Shown here one piece after another: positions 24,740 to 32,673 of a DNA stretch of 64,000 nt. The translations under genes and the position numbers were made by a program. Position 1 is the first letter of the stretch. The number at the start of each line of letters is the position of its first letter. The notes beneath the pieces are model-generated. The model saw only the letters and a list, made by a program, of their open reading frames with translations. It was not told the DNA's origin and searched no databases. The stretch comes from Tichowtungia sp964398915 (GTDB lineage Bacteria; Verrucomicrobiota; Kiritimatiellia; Kiritimatiellales; Tichowtungiaceae). The stretch spans positions 62,001 to 126,000 of the forward strand of contig CAYNOR010000003.1 in NCBI GenBank assembly GCA_964398915.1, given 5' to 3'.

Positions 24740-25587
24740 GCATGAAATGGTTACGTAAAAAACCGAAGGTCTTCAAGATCGGGCTGGCGCTGGGCGGCGG
24801 CGGAGCGCGCGGGCTGGCGCATATCCAGGTATTCGAAACGCTCGACGAACTCGGCATCCGTCCGTATCGCATTGCCGGCACCAGTATCGGTGCGGTAATG
24901 GGCTCGCTTTACGCCTCCGGTCTTTCCGGAAAGGAAATTCATGCGCTGGTGCACCAGTGGCAGACCCCGCGACCAGAAAAACGGCACGGGATTCTTGACC
25001 GGCGTGATCTACGCCGCTGGGCCGCTTTGCTTGATCCCTCATTTGACCGCAGCGGACTGTTTAAAGGCGAAAAAATCATTCGGTTTCTTTCCGACTTTGT
25101 GAAATGTACCACCTTTGAGGAACTGAAAATTCCGCTCTATGTCACAGCGGCAGACTATGGTGATGCCTCGGAAGTTGTTTTTAAATCCGGCGATCTGCTT
25201 TCCGCTGTGCGTGCCAGTATAGCCATTCCCGGCGTATTCACACCTGTCGAACGCGATGGCAGTCTGCTTCTCGACGGCGGCGTTGTGAATCCGCTTCCTT
25301 ATGACCTGCTTCAGGATGAATGCGATCTGGTCATTGCGGTAGATGTAGGCGGAGTTCGTAACGCCGATGAAAAACATCGCCCGGCGTTTTTCGACACCGT
25401 CATCGGAGGCTTTGAAATCATGGAAGCCTCTATGATCCGTGACCGCCTTAAATCCAATCCTCCGGATATTTACCTCAAGCCGGATATTCGTAACGTTGGT
25501 CTGCTCGAATTCCATAAAGCCGATCAGGTATTCCGTCAGTCGGAGCCGATCAGAGATGAACTTCGCAGACGATTGAAATGCCGATAA
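24736..25587 (+). CDS. patatin-like phospholipase (RssA/YlbK type)
   Basis: 283 residues. Oxyanion-hole motif ALGGGGARGLAHI near residue 18, nucleophile elbow GTSIGA, and catalytic Asp in LLDGGVVNPLP, the Ser-Asp dyad of bacterial patatins. Expected to hydrolyse acyl esters of membrane lipids. No signal peptide; a basic N-terminus (KWLRKKPKVFK). The first ATG at 24736 overlaps the membrane-protein stop; a second ATG at 24742 is equally possible. Since the upstream gene is on a cassette, its original promoter probably lay upstream of 23902. Confidence 0.92.
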   Translation: MSMKWLRKKPKVFKIGLALGGGGARGLAHIQVFETLDELGIRPYRIAGTSIGAVMGSLYASGLSGKEIHALVHQWQTPRPEKRHGILDRRDLRRWAALLDPSFDRSGLFKGEKIIRFLSDFVKCTTFEELKIPLYVTAADYGDASEVVFKSGDLLSAVRASIAIPGVFTPVERDGSLLLDGGVVNPLPYDLLQDECDLVIAVDVGGVRNADEKHRPAFFDTVIGGFEIMEASMIRDRLKSNPPDIYLKPDIRNVGLLEFHKADQVFRQSEPIRDELRRRLKCR

Positions 25588-25611
25588 GGCTTAATGATCC
25601 GCAACGCCGGG

Positions 25612-26541
25612 TTAGTTTGCGTAGAAAGGGTATCGCTCCGGATCGGCCGCGCGGTTGGTTTTTTTCCAGCGTTTGTACATCCATAGCCAATGTTCAGGAT
25701 GTTTGCTGACTTCACGTTCGATGGCGGAAAGAATCTGCCGGGTCAGTGCGCGGGTAGTTCCTTCGTCAGCGTTTTCCGGCGGCTGGATTGTTTCTGTGAC
25801 GTAAACCCGGTAGCGCCCGCCGCGTTGCGGTGCGCAGAAGCCGATGAAAATCTCACTGCCTGTTTTTGCCGCCAGAGCTGCCGGCGCAGGGGTTACCGGA
25901 ACGGGCAGCCCGAAGTAATCAACCCAGATGCCGCCTTCGTTTTCCTTGGTATTCTGATCAACCAGAAAGGCGGTTTTCCCGTTGTTGCGCAGCACTCCGA
26001 GCAATTTGCGTAGGGCACCTTCGCGCGGAATAATTTTCTGTCCCGTTACTTCCCGTCGTGCAATCAGTAGACGGTTTACCTCCGGATTTTTGACCGGCAT
26101 GGCGATGCTGTGAAACGGAAAACCGTGCAGCGCCATCATCTGTCCAACGACTTCCCAGTTTCCGAAATGCGCGGTGATACAGATCTGATTTTTCTGACAG
26201 AGCAGCGGCTGCATACTGCTGTCGAGTTCGACATACCGGGTCAGCCGCTCTTTGGAACGGCTTCCGAACCAGATGACGTCGAAAAAGGTGCGTGTCATGG
26301 TGATGTACGATGCGCGCAGAATGGATCGTTTTTCCGCCGGTGTTTTTGTGTCGCCGAAGGCAACGGTTAGATTGGCAAGGCCGATCTGCCGTCCGCGCCG
26401 GTCAAAGAGGAACCCGAGATTACCGCTGAGATACGCGAGACCGGTAATCGCACGGCGCGGCAGTCTCGGAATAACGGCCAGTCCTGTGCGGAACAGGGCC
26501 GTTTCAAACGGACGACGGGCCGTTCTGTACGCTTTCTTCAT
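25612..26541 (-). CDS. LpxL/HtrB-like lipid A acyltransferase
   Basis: 309 residues from ATG 26541, two bases beyond the purU stop. Matches the lysophospholipid/lauroyl acyltransferase family: catalytic ITAHFGNWEVVGQMMA (HxxxxE), REGALRKLLGVLRNNGKTAF, VDQNTKENEGGIWVDYFG, and C-terminal HPEHWLWMYKRWKK. A hydrophobic N-terminal anchor precedes the domain. Adds secondary acyl chains to lipid A at the inner membrane, indicating a lipid A-bearing outer membrane. ATG 26556 would overlap purU. Confidence 0.9.
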   Translation of the reverse strand: MKKAYRTARRPFETALFRTGLAVIPRLPRRAITGLAYLSGNLGFLFDRRGRQIGLANLTVAFGDTKTPAEKRSILRASYITMTRTFFDVIWFGSRSKERLTRYVELDSSMQPLLCQKNQICITAHFGNWEVVGQMMALHGFPFHSIAMPVKNPEVNRLLIARREVTGQKIIPREGALRKLLGVLRNNGKTAFLVDQNTKENEGGIWVDYFGLPVPVTPAPAALAAKTGSEIFIGFCAPQRGGRYRVYVTETIQPPENADEGTTRALTRQILSAIEREVSKHPEHWLWMYKRWKKTNRAADPERYPFYAN

Positions 26542-26542
26542 G

Positions 26543-27403
26543 TCATCCAAAGACAACGGTCCGGTTTTTATAGACCAGAACCTTGTTCTGCAGATGCGCC
26601 CAGACGGCGCGTGAGAGAACCAGTTTTTCGAGGTCGCGACCCTTGCGGATCAGGCTTTCCACGGAATCCCTGTGCGTAACGCGCATGACTTCCTGCTCAA
26701 TAATCGGACCTTCGTCGAGATCGCCGGTAACGTAGTGGCTGGTGGCGCCTACAATTTTTACGCCGCGCTGGTGAGCCGAGTGATACGGTTTTGCGCCCAC
26801 GAATGCGGGTAGAAAGGAGTGATGGATGTTAATGACGCGGTTCGGGTAGTTTTTGCAGAAGTCGTCGGAAAGAATCTGCATGTAACGGGCCAGCACAATT
26901 ACATCAATGCTGTATTGTTTGAGCAGTTCCATCTGCCTGGATTCCTGCTCCGCCTTATTATTCTCTGTGACCGGAATGCAGTGAAAATCAATACCGTGCA
27001 TTTTTGCCGCCGGTTCGAGATCGGGATGGTTACTGATAATCAACGGAATTTCGGCGTTCAGATCGCCGGAACTCTGGCGCGCCAGCAGGTCGAGCATGCA
27101 GTGTGGAAACTTCGAAACAAAAATCGCGATGCGCGGCTTGTAGTCTGAGAAATGCAGATCGTACTTCATGGCAAAGCGCGCTGCAATCAGGCTGAATTTT
27201 TCGCTGATCTGGTCGCGGGGCAGGGCGAATCCCTTCAGTTCCCACTCAACGCGCATGAAGAAAACCTGCTCTTCGCCGTCCGTGTGCTGTTCCAGATCGA
27301 TAATATTGCCGTTATGGCGCATCAAAAAATCGGTCACGGCGCAAACAATTCCCTGCCGGTCAGGGCAGGCGATTAATAGAATGGCAGAAGCTTCGTTTTT
27401 CAC
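26543..27403 (-). CDS. purU: formyltetrahydrofolate deformylase
   Basis: 286 residues. An N-terminal ACT domain (ILLIACPDRQGIVCAVTDFL, HNGNIIDLEQHTD) is followed by a formyltransferase-like domain with FVSKFPHCMLDLL, RYMQILSDDFC and NIHHSFLPAFVGAKPYHSAH, holding the catalytic Asn/His/Asp set with YVTGDLDEGPII. Hydrolyses 10-formyl-THF to formate and THF, balancing one-carbon pools. It is followed at once by the LpxL-like gene on the same strand. Confidence 0.96.
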   Translation of the reverse strand: MKNEASAILLIACPDRQGIVCAVTDFLMRHNGNIIDLEQHTDGEEQVFFMRVEWELKGFALPRDQISEKFSLIAARFAMKYDLHFSDYKPRIAIFVSKFPHCMLDLLARQSSGDLNAEIPLIISNHPDLEPAAKMHGIDFHCIPVTENNKAEQESRQMELLKQYSIDVIVLARYMQILSDDFCKNYPNRVINIHHSFLPAFVGAKPYHSAHQRGVKIVGATSHYVTGDLDEGPIIEQEVMRVTHRDSVESLIRKGRDLEKLVLSRAVWAHLQNKVLVYKNRTVVFG

Positions 27404-27475
27404 TGGTTGGATCCCTCCATAAATTGAAGACGAACTTTATAGACATTGGCCGCAAACACCAATAGGTTTTTGCGC

Positions 27476-28045
27476 ATGAAAAAACGGATTGTAAACTCGT
27501 TCAAAACTCTGGCGGCTCTCGTGCTGCTGGGCGCATGCAACCTTCAAGCAGGAGAAATGACCATGATTCTGATCAAAACCACCAAAGGCGACATCAAACT
27601 TGAACTCGATGCCGCGAAAGCTCCGAAAACCGTCGCTAACTTTCTCAAATATGTCGAAAGCGGGCACTACAGCAATACCATCTTCCATCGCGTCATTAGC
27701 AATTTCATGATCCAAGGCGGTGGAATGACCGCCAATATGGCCCAGAAAAAAGCGCCGTGGACGGTCGAAAACGAAGCCAATAACGGCCTCAAAAACGTTC
27801 GCGGTTCGATTGCCATGGCCCGTACCTCCGACCCGCACAGCGCCGGCGCGCAGTTTTTCATTAACGTGGTCGATAACGGCTTCCTCGATTTCACGGCGCC
27901 GACTCAGCAGGGCTGGGGCTACTGCGTTTTCGGTAAAGTTGTCGAAGGCATGGACGTGGTTGATGCTATTCGCGCTGTTCCGACCGCTCCGGGCGACGTA
28001 CCCAAAGAAACGATCACCATTACAGAAGTTTCTGTGATTAAGTGA
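27476..28045 (+). CDS. cyclophilin-type peptidyl-prolyl isomerase
   Basis: 189 residues from ATG 27476. The cyclophilin core has IKTTKGDIKLELDAAKAPKT, HRVISNFMIQGGG, IAMARTSDPHSAGAQFFINV (active-site Arg and Gln region) and GYCVFGKVVEGMDVVDAI. The N-terminus KTLAALVLLGACNLQ has a lipobox (LLGAC), so a periplasmic lipoprotein form is plausible. A second start, ATG 27563, preceded by AGGAG, would give a cytosolic form beginning MILIKTTKGD. Which is used is uncertain. Confidence 0.92.
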   Translation: MKKRIVNSFKTLAALVLLGACNLQAGEMTMILIKTTKGDIKLELDAAKAPKTVANFLKYVESGHYSNTIFHRVISNFMIQGGGMTANMAQKKAPWTVENEANNGLKNVRGSIAMARTSDPHSAGAQFFINVVDNGFLDFTAPTQQGWGYCVFGKVVEGMDVVDAIRAVPTAPGDVPKETITITEVSVIK

Positions 28046-29025
28046 GCACCGAACGCATAGAGCGTATTCTGAACTCCGGCTTCCGGGCGGTACTGGTCAC
28101 CACTGGCGGCGGGTCGAGTGCGCTCAATGCATTGCTGACGACTCCCGGCGCGTCGCGCTTCGTTGTCGAAGCAAACATTCCGTACTCTCCGGAATCACTT
28201 GAGCGTTTTCTCGGAGAAACCCCTGGACAATCGGTTTCGCCCGAAACCGCCAGTAAACTGGCCGGGAAGGCATTTGGTTCAGCGACAGACATTGTAGAGT
28301 CGGCTCTACGAGCCGATTTGCGCTCTGAGAGCGCACGCTACACCAATTCAAGGTGTATCGGAATTGCGTGCAGCGCGGCATTGCAAACCGACCGCGAGCG
28401 GCGCGGTGAAGACCGGGCCTTTATCTGCATCAAAACTACCGCCACCGAAAAACTCTACGCACTTTATTTCTCCAAAACATCCCGCGCGGAGCAGGAATCA
28501 CTGCTGAGCGACTGGCTGTTAATTTTAATTGCGCAGGCCGTCGGCGCGGAGCGCGGACTGATGCTTCCCGGCTCGTTCAATCCGGTTCATCAGGGTCATT
28601 TGAATCTGCTGAAAGCGGCTGAAGAACAAACCGGTCTGCGCGGCGTTTTCGAACTTTCCTGTGCGAATGTCGATAAGCCGGCGATTGAAGAGGCTGATGC
28701 GTTGCGACGCGCTTCCGCCATCAAAGACATTCCGGTGGCGCTGACTCATGTACCACGGTTTATTCAGAAAGCCTTTCTTTTCCACCAGACTGCCTTTGTG
28801 GTTGGTTTCGATACGTCCGTCCGGTTTATCAGGGATTACACGTCCGATGATTGGAAAAAGTTTCAAGCACTGGGAGTTTGCTTTCTGGTCGCGGGGCGTC
28901 AGCAGGGGGGCGCTTTCCAGACGTTGGAAAATCTGAATCTTCCAGCCGGATTCGAAGGTCTCTTTGCACCCATTCCCGAAGCAAAATTCCGCGAAGACAT
29001 TTCTTCGACTGTTTTACGCGGTTGA
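28042..29025 (+). CDS. fusion: CinA/PncC-like domain + nucleotidylyltransferase
   Basis: 327 residues. Residues 1-~165 look like a CinA C-terminal/PncC domain (VTTGGGSSALNALLTTPGAS, IPYSPESLERFLGE), the nicotinamide-nucleotide amidase fold. Residues ~170-327 are a cytidylyltransferase-like Rossmann domain with the nucleotide motif LPGSFNPVHQGHLNLLKAA (GxFxPxHxGH). Together they suggest NMN salvage: deamidation to nicotinate mononucleotide, then adenylylation toward NAD. Substrates are inference. Residues ~85-100 (ESALRADLRSESARYTN) are encoded by a 50-bp palindrome and probably are an insertion. Start overlaps the cyclophilin stop (GTGA). Confidence 0.75.
   Translation: MSTERIERILNSGFRAVLVTTGGGSSALNALLTTPGASRFVVEANIPYSPESLERFLGETPGQSVSPETASKLAGKAFGSATDIVESALRADLRSESARYTNSRCIGIACSAALQTDRERRGEDRAFICIKTTATEKLYALYFSKTSRAEQESLLSDWLLILIAQAVGAERGLMLPGSFNPVHQGHLNLLKAAEEQTGLRGVFELSCANVDKPAIEEADALRRASAIKDIPVALTHVPRFIQKAFLFHQTAFVVGFDTSVRFIRDYTSDDWKKFQALGVCFLVAGRQQGGAFQTLENLNLPAGFEGLFAPIPEAKFREDISSTVLRG
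28293..28342. repeat. 50-bp palindromic element inside a coding sequence
   Basis: Outer arms TGTAG (28293) and CTACA (28338) enclose two small hairpins, CGGCTC-TAC-GAGCCG and GCGCTCTGAGAGCGC. The shape resembles REP-type elements. A further imperfect pair TACACC / GGTGTA follows immediately. The element is read in frame through the CinA domain. Confidence 0.8.
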
Positions 29026-29078
29026 AAAATAGATTTGGCCGCCATAAAACCGGAAAAACCGGCTTGATATTAAATTTT

Positions 29079-29097
29079 AATCATGTAAAACGTGATT
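29079..29097. promoter_or_regulatory. palindromic operator candidate upstream of the DUF4143 gene
   Basis: AATCATG-TAAAA-CGTGATT, an imperfect inverted repeat (one mismatch pair), touches the start codon of the DUF4143 ATPase. The preceding 30 bp are AT-rich (TTGATATTAAATTTTAA) and may hold the promoter. Autorepression is inference. Confidence 0.45.
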
Positions 29098-30264
29098 ATG
29101 AATAACGATAAGCATGTTTACGTTGATCGAATGATTGAGCCGGTTGCGCGGGAGAGGTTGGCCAATAATCCGGCCTTGGCGCTGCTGGGGCCGCGTCAGT
29201 GCGGTAAGTCAACGCTGGCAAAGCATCTCTTGAAGGAGTTTCCGGATGCAGTCTATCTGGATGTCGAGTTGCCGTCCGACCGCAACAAACTGCGCGATCC
29301 TGAAGCGTTTTTGAAACTGCACCGTGGCCGACTGGTCTGCATTGATGAAGTCCAGCGGGTTCCGGATCTGTTTGCTGTGTTGAGAGGTCTGATTGATCAA
29401 AGCGGAGCCAACGGGCAATACCTGATTCTTGGATCGGCCTCGCGTGATTTGATCCGGCAGAGTTCGGAAACGCTGGCCGGACGTATTGCTTATCTTGAGC
29501 TTGCGCCGTTTTGCATCCGCGAAGCGCCGGATGCTTTGCAAAAGCTGTGGCTTCAGGGTGGATTTCCCCGCAGTTTTTTTGCGGAAGAATCGTCCGGGTT
29601 TGCGTGGCGCGGCGATTTCATCCGGTCGTTTCTTGAACGGGATGTTCCGATGCTGAAAAGCACGATTCCGGCGGAGGCGGTCGGTCGGCTCTTAACCATG
29701 AGCGCTCATTATCACGGGCAGTTTTTGAATCTGGAGAAGCTGGCGGGATCGATGGGTGTTCATGCGGGCACCATCCGGAACTATATGGATCTGCTGTGCG
29801 GCGCGTTTATGATGCGCCGTCTGCCGCCGTTTTTCTCCAATGTGAAGAAGCGGTTGATCAAGTCGCCGAAAATTTATATCCGCGATACCGGCGTTCTTCA
29901 TGCGTTATTGAATATCCGGACAATGGATGAGCTGTTTGCTCACCCGGTATTCGGTGATTCGTGGGAAGGGCTGGTGGTTGAAAATATTCTTTCCGCCGTT
30001 CCGGACGGGGTTTCCTGCGGGTATTACCGGACATCGAACGGTGCGAAAATGGATCTGGTTCTGGAAAGAGGAACTTCGCGGATCGGGATTGAATGCAAGG
30101 CCTCGTCATCACCGAAAGTTACACGAGGCTTCTGGAGCGCAATGGGAGATTTGAAACTGAAAGAGGTTTTGATTGTTGCTCCGGTAGATTCCGCCTATCC
30201 GTACGGCGACGGCGTGACGGTTTGCTCTCTGAGCGAGTGTTTGACCCGATTGGAATCTTTATGA
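29098..30264 (+). CDS. AAA ATPase with DUF4143 C-terminal domain
   Basis: 388 residues from ATG 29098. AAA_14-type N-domain: Walker A LLGPRQCGKSTLAKHLL, Walker B RLVCIDEVQRVPDLF, and sensor segment LILGSASRDLI. A winged-helix segment (LEKLAGSMGVHAGTIRNYMD) and the DUF4143 nuclease-like C-domain (KIYIRDTGVLHALL, GDSWEGLVVENIL, GAKMDLVLERG, IGIECKASSS) follow; the last contains the D-ExK pattern of PD-(D/E)xK nucleases. Cellular role of this common family is not established. GTG 29092 is an alternative start. Ends in a 4-bp overlap with tcdA. Confidence 0.88.
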   Translation: MNNDKHVYVDRMIEPVARERLANNPALALLGPRQCGKSTLAKHLLKEFPDAVYLDVELPSDRNKLRDPEAFLKLHRGRLVCIDEVQRVPDLFAVLRGLIDQSGANGQYLILGSASRDLIRQSSETLAGRIAYLELAPFCIREAPDALQKLWLQGGFPRSFFAEESSGFAWRGDFIRSFLERDVPMLKSTIPAEAVGRLLTMSAHYHGQFLNLEKLAGSMGVHAGTIRNYMDLLCGAFMMRRLPPFFSNVKKRLIKSPKIYIRDTGVLHALLNIRTMDELFAHPVFGDSWEGLVVENILSAVPDGVSCGYYRTSNGAKMDLVLERGTSRIGIECKASSSPKVTRGFWSAMGDLKLKEVLIVAPVDSAYPYGDGVTVCSLSECLTRLESL

Positions 30265-31016
30265 AAAAATATCCGGAATTCCATCGCACTGAACTGCTGA
30301 TCGGTGAATCGGCACTCAAGAAGCTCGCGGAAACCCGCGTGATCCTTTTCGGCGTCGGCGGCGTCGGTAGCTGGTGCGCCGAAGCACTGATTCGTTCCGG
30401 CGTCGGTCATTTGACCATTGTGGATAATGATGTGATTTGTGTGACCAACATTAACCGCCAGCTTCAGGCAACGGCGAAGAACGTCGGCAAGTCAAAGGTG
30501 CTGGCACTTCAGGAGCGGCTGATGGAAATCCATCCTGATGCCGAGGTTGTCGCCGTGCAGCAGGTTTACAACCGGGAAACGCGCGGCGAGTTTAATCTGA
30601 CAGGCTATGATTACGTTATTGATGCCATCGACAGCCTGTCGCATAAGGTTGATTTGATTGCCACCGCGATGGAGGCCGGAGTGAAACTGTTTTCTGCGAT
30701 GGGCGCAGCCAATAAACTCGATGCCACGACAATCCGTGTGGATTCGATCTGGAAGTCACGCGGTTGCCGACTGGCCCATTTTGTTCGCAAGCGGTTGCGT
30801 CAGCGCGGTGCGACCGGCGACTGCCTGTGCATCTATTCACAGGAAATTCTGCCTTCTGCTGAAGTTGAACCGGCTGATGAAACGGGCGATGCCTGGAGCG
30901 GAACCAAAGCGCAGATCAACGGCTCGATGGTACATATCACCGGCGTGTTCGGCTTCAACCTCGCCGGACTGGTTGTGCGGGATGTTGTTCGTAAATCCAG
31001 CGGCGGGGGCATGTAA
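30261..31016 (+). CDS. tcdA: tRNA threonylcarbamoyladenosine dehydratase
   Basis: 251 residues from ATG 30261. E1-like adenylating fold: ATP loop ILFGVGGVGSWCAEALIRSG, IVDNDVICVTNINRQLQA with the arginine of the E1 motif, and YDYVIDAIDSLSHKVDL. It lacks a ThiS-like domain and has the insertion around GCRLAHFVRKRLRQRGATGD typical of TcdA/CsdL. Converts t6A37 of tRNA to its cyclic form. Upstream in-frame starts lie inside the DUF4143 gene and are rejected. Confidence 0.9.
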   Translation: MKKYPEFHRTELLIGESALKKLAETRVILFGVGGVGSWCAEALIRSGVGHLTIVDNDVICVTNINRQLQATAKNVGKSKVLALQERLMEIHPDAEVVAVQQVYNRETRGEFNLTGYDYVIDAIDSLSHKVDLIATAMEAGVKLFSAMGAANKLDATTIRVDSIWKSRGCRLAHFVRKRLRQRGATGDCLCIYSQEILPSAEVEPADETGDAWSGTKAQINGSMVHITGVFGFNLAGLVVRDVVRKSSGGGM

Positions 31017-31020
31017 TTTT

Positions 31021-31124
31021 GTAGCCGCAATCCTTCTGGAGTGCGGCGGCAAACTCCGTGCGACGCCGCTTTGAACAGAGAGCGGCCTCGCGCCTGCGGC
31101 TTGCGTCCGCACTCCAAACGCTAC
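31021..31124. repeat. ~100-bp REP/MITE-like palindrome after tcdA
   Basis: Nested inverted repeats: outer GTAGC (31021) / GCTAC (31120); perfect TGGAGTGCGG (31037-31046) / CCGCACTCCA (31107-31116); inner GCCGCTTT / AGAGCGGC. No coding potential. It fills the gap between the converging tcdA and aldose epimerase genes and could also serve as a bidirectional terminator-like structure, though T-tracts are lacking. Confidence 0.85.
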
Positions 31125-31128
31125 GCGG

Positions 31129-31983
31129 TTATTGGATGCTGACCCGATGCATGCAGGTGAAGGTTTCGCCTGCGGGGAGTTGCTGGATGCCTGGCTTTTT
31201 CCAAATGTCACCGTACGGCTGTTCCGGGTCAGAATGACCGAACCACGGCTCGATGCAGACGAACGGCGCGGCGGGTTTGGCCCAGATGCCGAGGTGTGGA
31301 AATCCGGCGAATTCGACGGTCAGGCGGCGCGGACTGTTCTTGGCGCCGAGGGTGACTTTCTTTGATTTTACATCCAGAAAGATCAGTACATCGCGGTCAA
31401 ACAGCGTCTTACTAAGCGGCAGGGTGCGGGTGTTTTTCAGAACAGCGACGGTGTCTGTTGAGACCATTCCTTTGGCGTTGATCAGGCGAGGGTCCGCAGT
31501 TTCTGTTTTTTCGAACTCAAGGAAGCATTCGTCAATCGGTCCGGGCAGGTTGTATGCCTCATGGCATCCGATCGAGAACGGCATGACGGATGCTCCAGTA
31601 TTGCGTACTGCGTATTCAATGCTCAGCGCATTGCCGCTAATGCGGTACGTGATGCTCAGCGCAAATTCAAACGGGTAGCGGGCGCGGGTTTCAGCGGTCG
31701 GAAGAAGCTGATAGGTGAGAACGTCCGGTTGCTGATCAAGCAGGGTGAAGTCCATAGTGCGGACGAATCCGTGCGGAGCCAGTTCATAGGTCTGCCCGTC
31801 AAGCTGGTAACGTCCATCCTGCAGTTTTCCAACGGTTGGAAAAAGTATCGGAGCCCGCCCCTTCCAGAACGCCGGATCGGCCTGCCAGAGAACTTCGGTT
31901 CCGTCCGCTTCCCGTATGCTGCACAGCTCGGCGCCGCGGGTGTTGGCAGAAACCGTCAGTTTTCCGTTGGTGATGGTATTCAT
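31129..31983 (-). CDS. aldose 1-epimerase family protein (LacX-like)
   Basis: 284 residues from ATG 31983. Beta-sandwich mutarotase pattern: GAELCSIREADGTEVLWQAD, ILFPTVGKLQDGRY, ELAPHGFVRTMDF with the active-site His, IGCHEAYNLPGPIDE (second His), and AAPFVCIEPWFGHSD with the catalytic Glu. It resembles the LacX/YeaD-like branch; sugar specificity is unknown. The start overlaps the stop of the membrane-protein gene upstream by ATGA, so the two are coupled. Confidence 0.88.
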   Translation of the reverse strand: MNTITNGKLTVSANTRGAELCSIREADGTEVLWQADPAFWKGRAPILFPTVGKLQDGRYQLDGQTYELAPHGFVRTMDFTLLDQQPDVLTYQLLPTAETRARYPFEFALSITYRISGNALSIEYAVRNTGASVMPFSIGCHEAYNLPGPIDECFLEFEKTETADPRLINAKGMVSTDTVAVLKNTRTLPLSKTLFDRDVLIFLDVKSKKVTLGAKNSPRRLTVEFAGFPHLGIWAKPAAPFVCIEPWFGHSDPEQPYGDIWKKPGIQQLPAGETFTCMHRVSIQ

Positions 31984-32648
31984 GATTTTTCTCCATGGGT
32001 TAGTGTGGTTAGTAATAGTGACCAGAAACAAAGCACAATATTGAAAAGAGGGAACTGTAAAGCCAGCGGCAGGCTGTAGATGATTGCTACGGCTGGAATC
32101 CACACCCCCCAGAGTGAGATCAGAATGGAGGGGATTTCAATGACAAAGGTTTTGAGCGAAAAGCTGGCTTGTGTTTCCTGAAATGAAAAATTGCATTGCT
32201 TCCATTTCATCGAAATGGCGGCAAACGGTGCCGAGAAGAATGCGCTGAAAACAAACTGGTCGAAGCAGACCTTTTTAACGACGGTAACGACATCGGGTTG
32301 ATCGCCGAACAGGAACGCCTGGAACTGGTACAGGAAATCGATAATCAATCCGTTGAACGCCCAGAAGCCGAGTAGAAAAAGAAGATGGGGCATAGCCCGT
32401 CCGCGTGGAATTTCTTTCCGGATCAGCAAAAAAATAAACGGAAGGAATCCGCCGCACAGCGCGGTGACACAAACCGGAAAAAGCAGGCCGATCTGCTGCT
32501 TGAACTCCGGGATTTTCATTAGAATCTGCCGGGTGGTCGGATGGAAATAGTAAAGGAGTACCAGCGTCAGAGCGAACCCTTGCAACAGAAGCCCCGGCGC
32601 TATATTTTTTTTCGCGGCGGTCAGGCCGTTTTTCAGAATGATGTGCAT
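31980..32648 (-). CDS. membrane protein resembling the Mpv17/PMP22 family
   Basis: 222 residues from ATG 32648, four to five hydrophobic segments (LLLQGFALTLVLLYYF, LLFPVCVTALCGGFLPFIF, LLFLLGFWAFNGLIIDFLY). The second half, KKVCFDQFVFSAFFSAPFAA, then SLWGVWIPAVAIIYSLPLAL and CFWSLLLTTLT, follows the DQ...P and W.xWP...NF.xP...R...W.xLS layout of Mpv17/PMP22 proteins, here without the usual Arg. Function unknown. The frame is open far upstream, but that part is the shadow of the RNase R gene. Confidence 0.6.
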   Translation of the reverse strand: MHIILKNGLTAAKKNIAPGLLLQGFALTLVLLYYFHPTTRQILMKIPEFKQQIGLLFPVCVTALCGGFLPFIFLLIRKEIPRGRAMPHLLFLLGFWAFNGLIIDFLYQFQAFLFGDQPDVVTVVKKVCFDQFVFSAFFSAPFAAISMKWKQCNFSFQETQASFSLKTFVIEIPSILISLWGVWIPAVAIIYSLPLALQFPLFNIVLCFWSLLLTTLTHGEKS

Positions 32649-32673
32649 AAGCGGAATGTATTTAGATTTCAGA

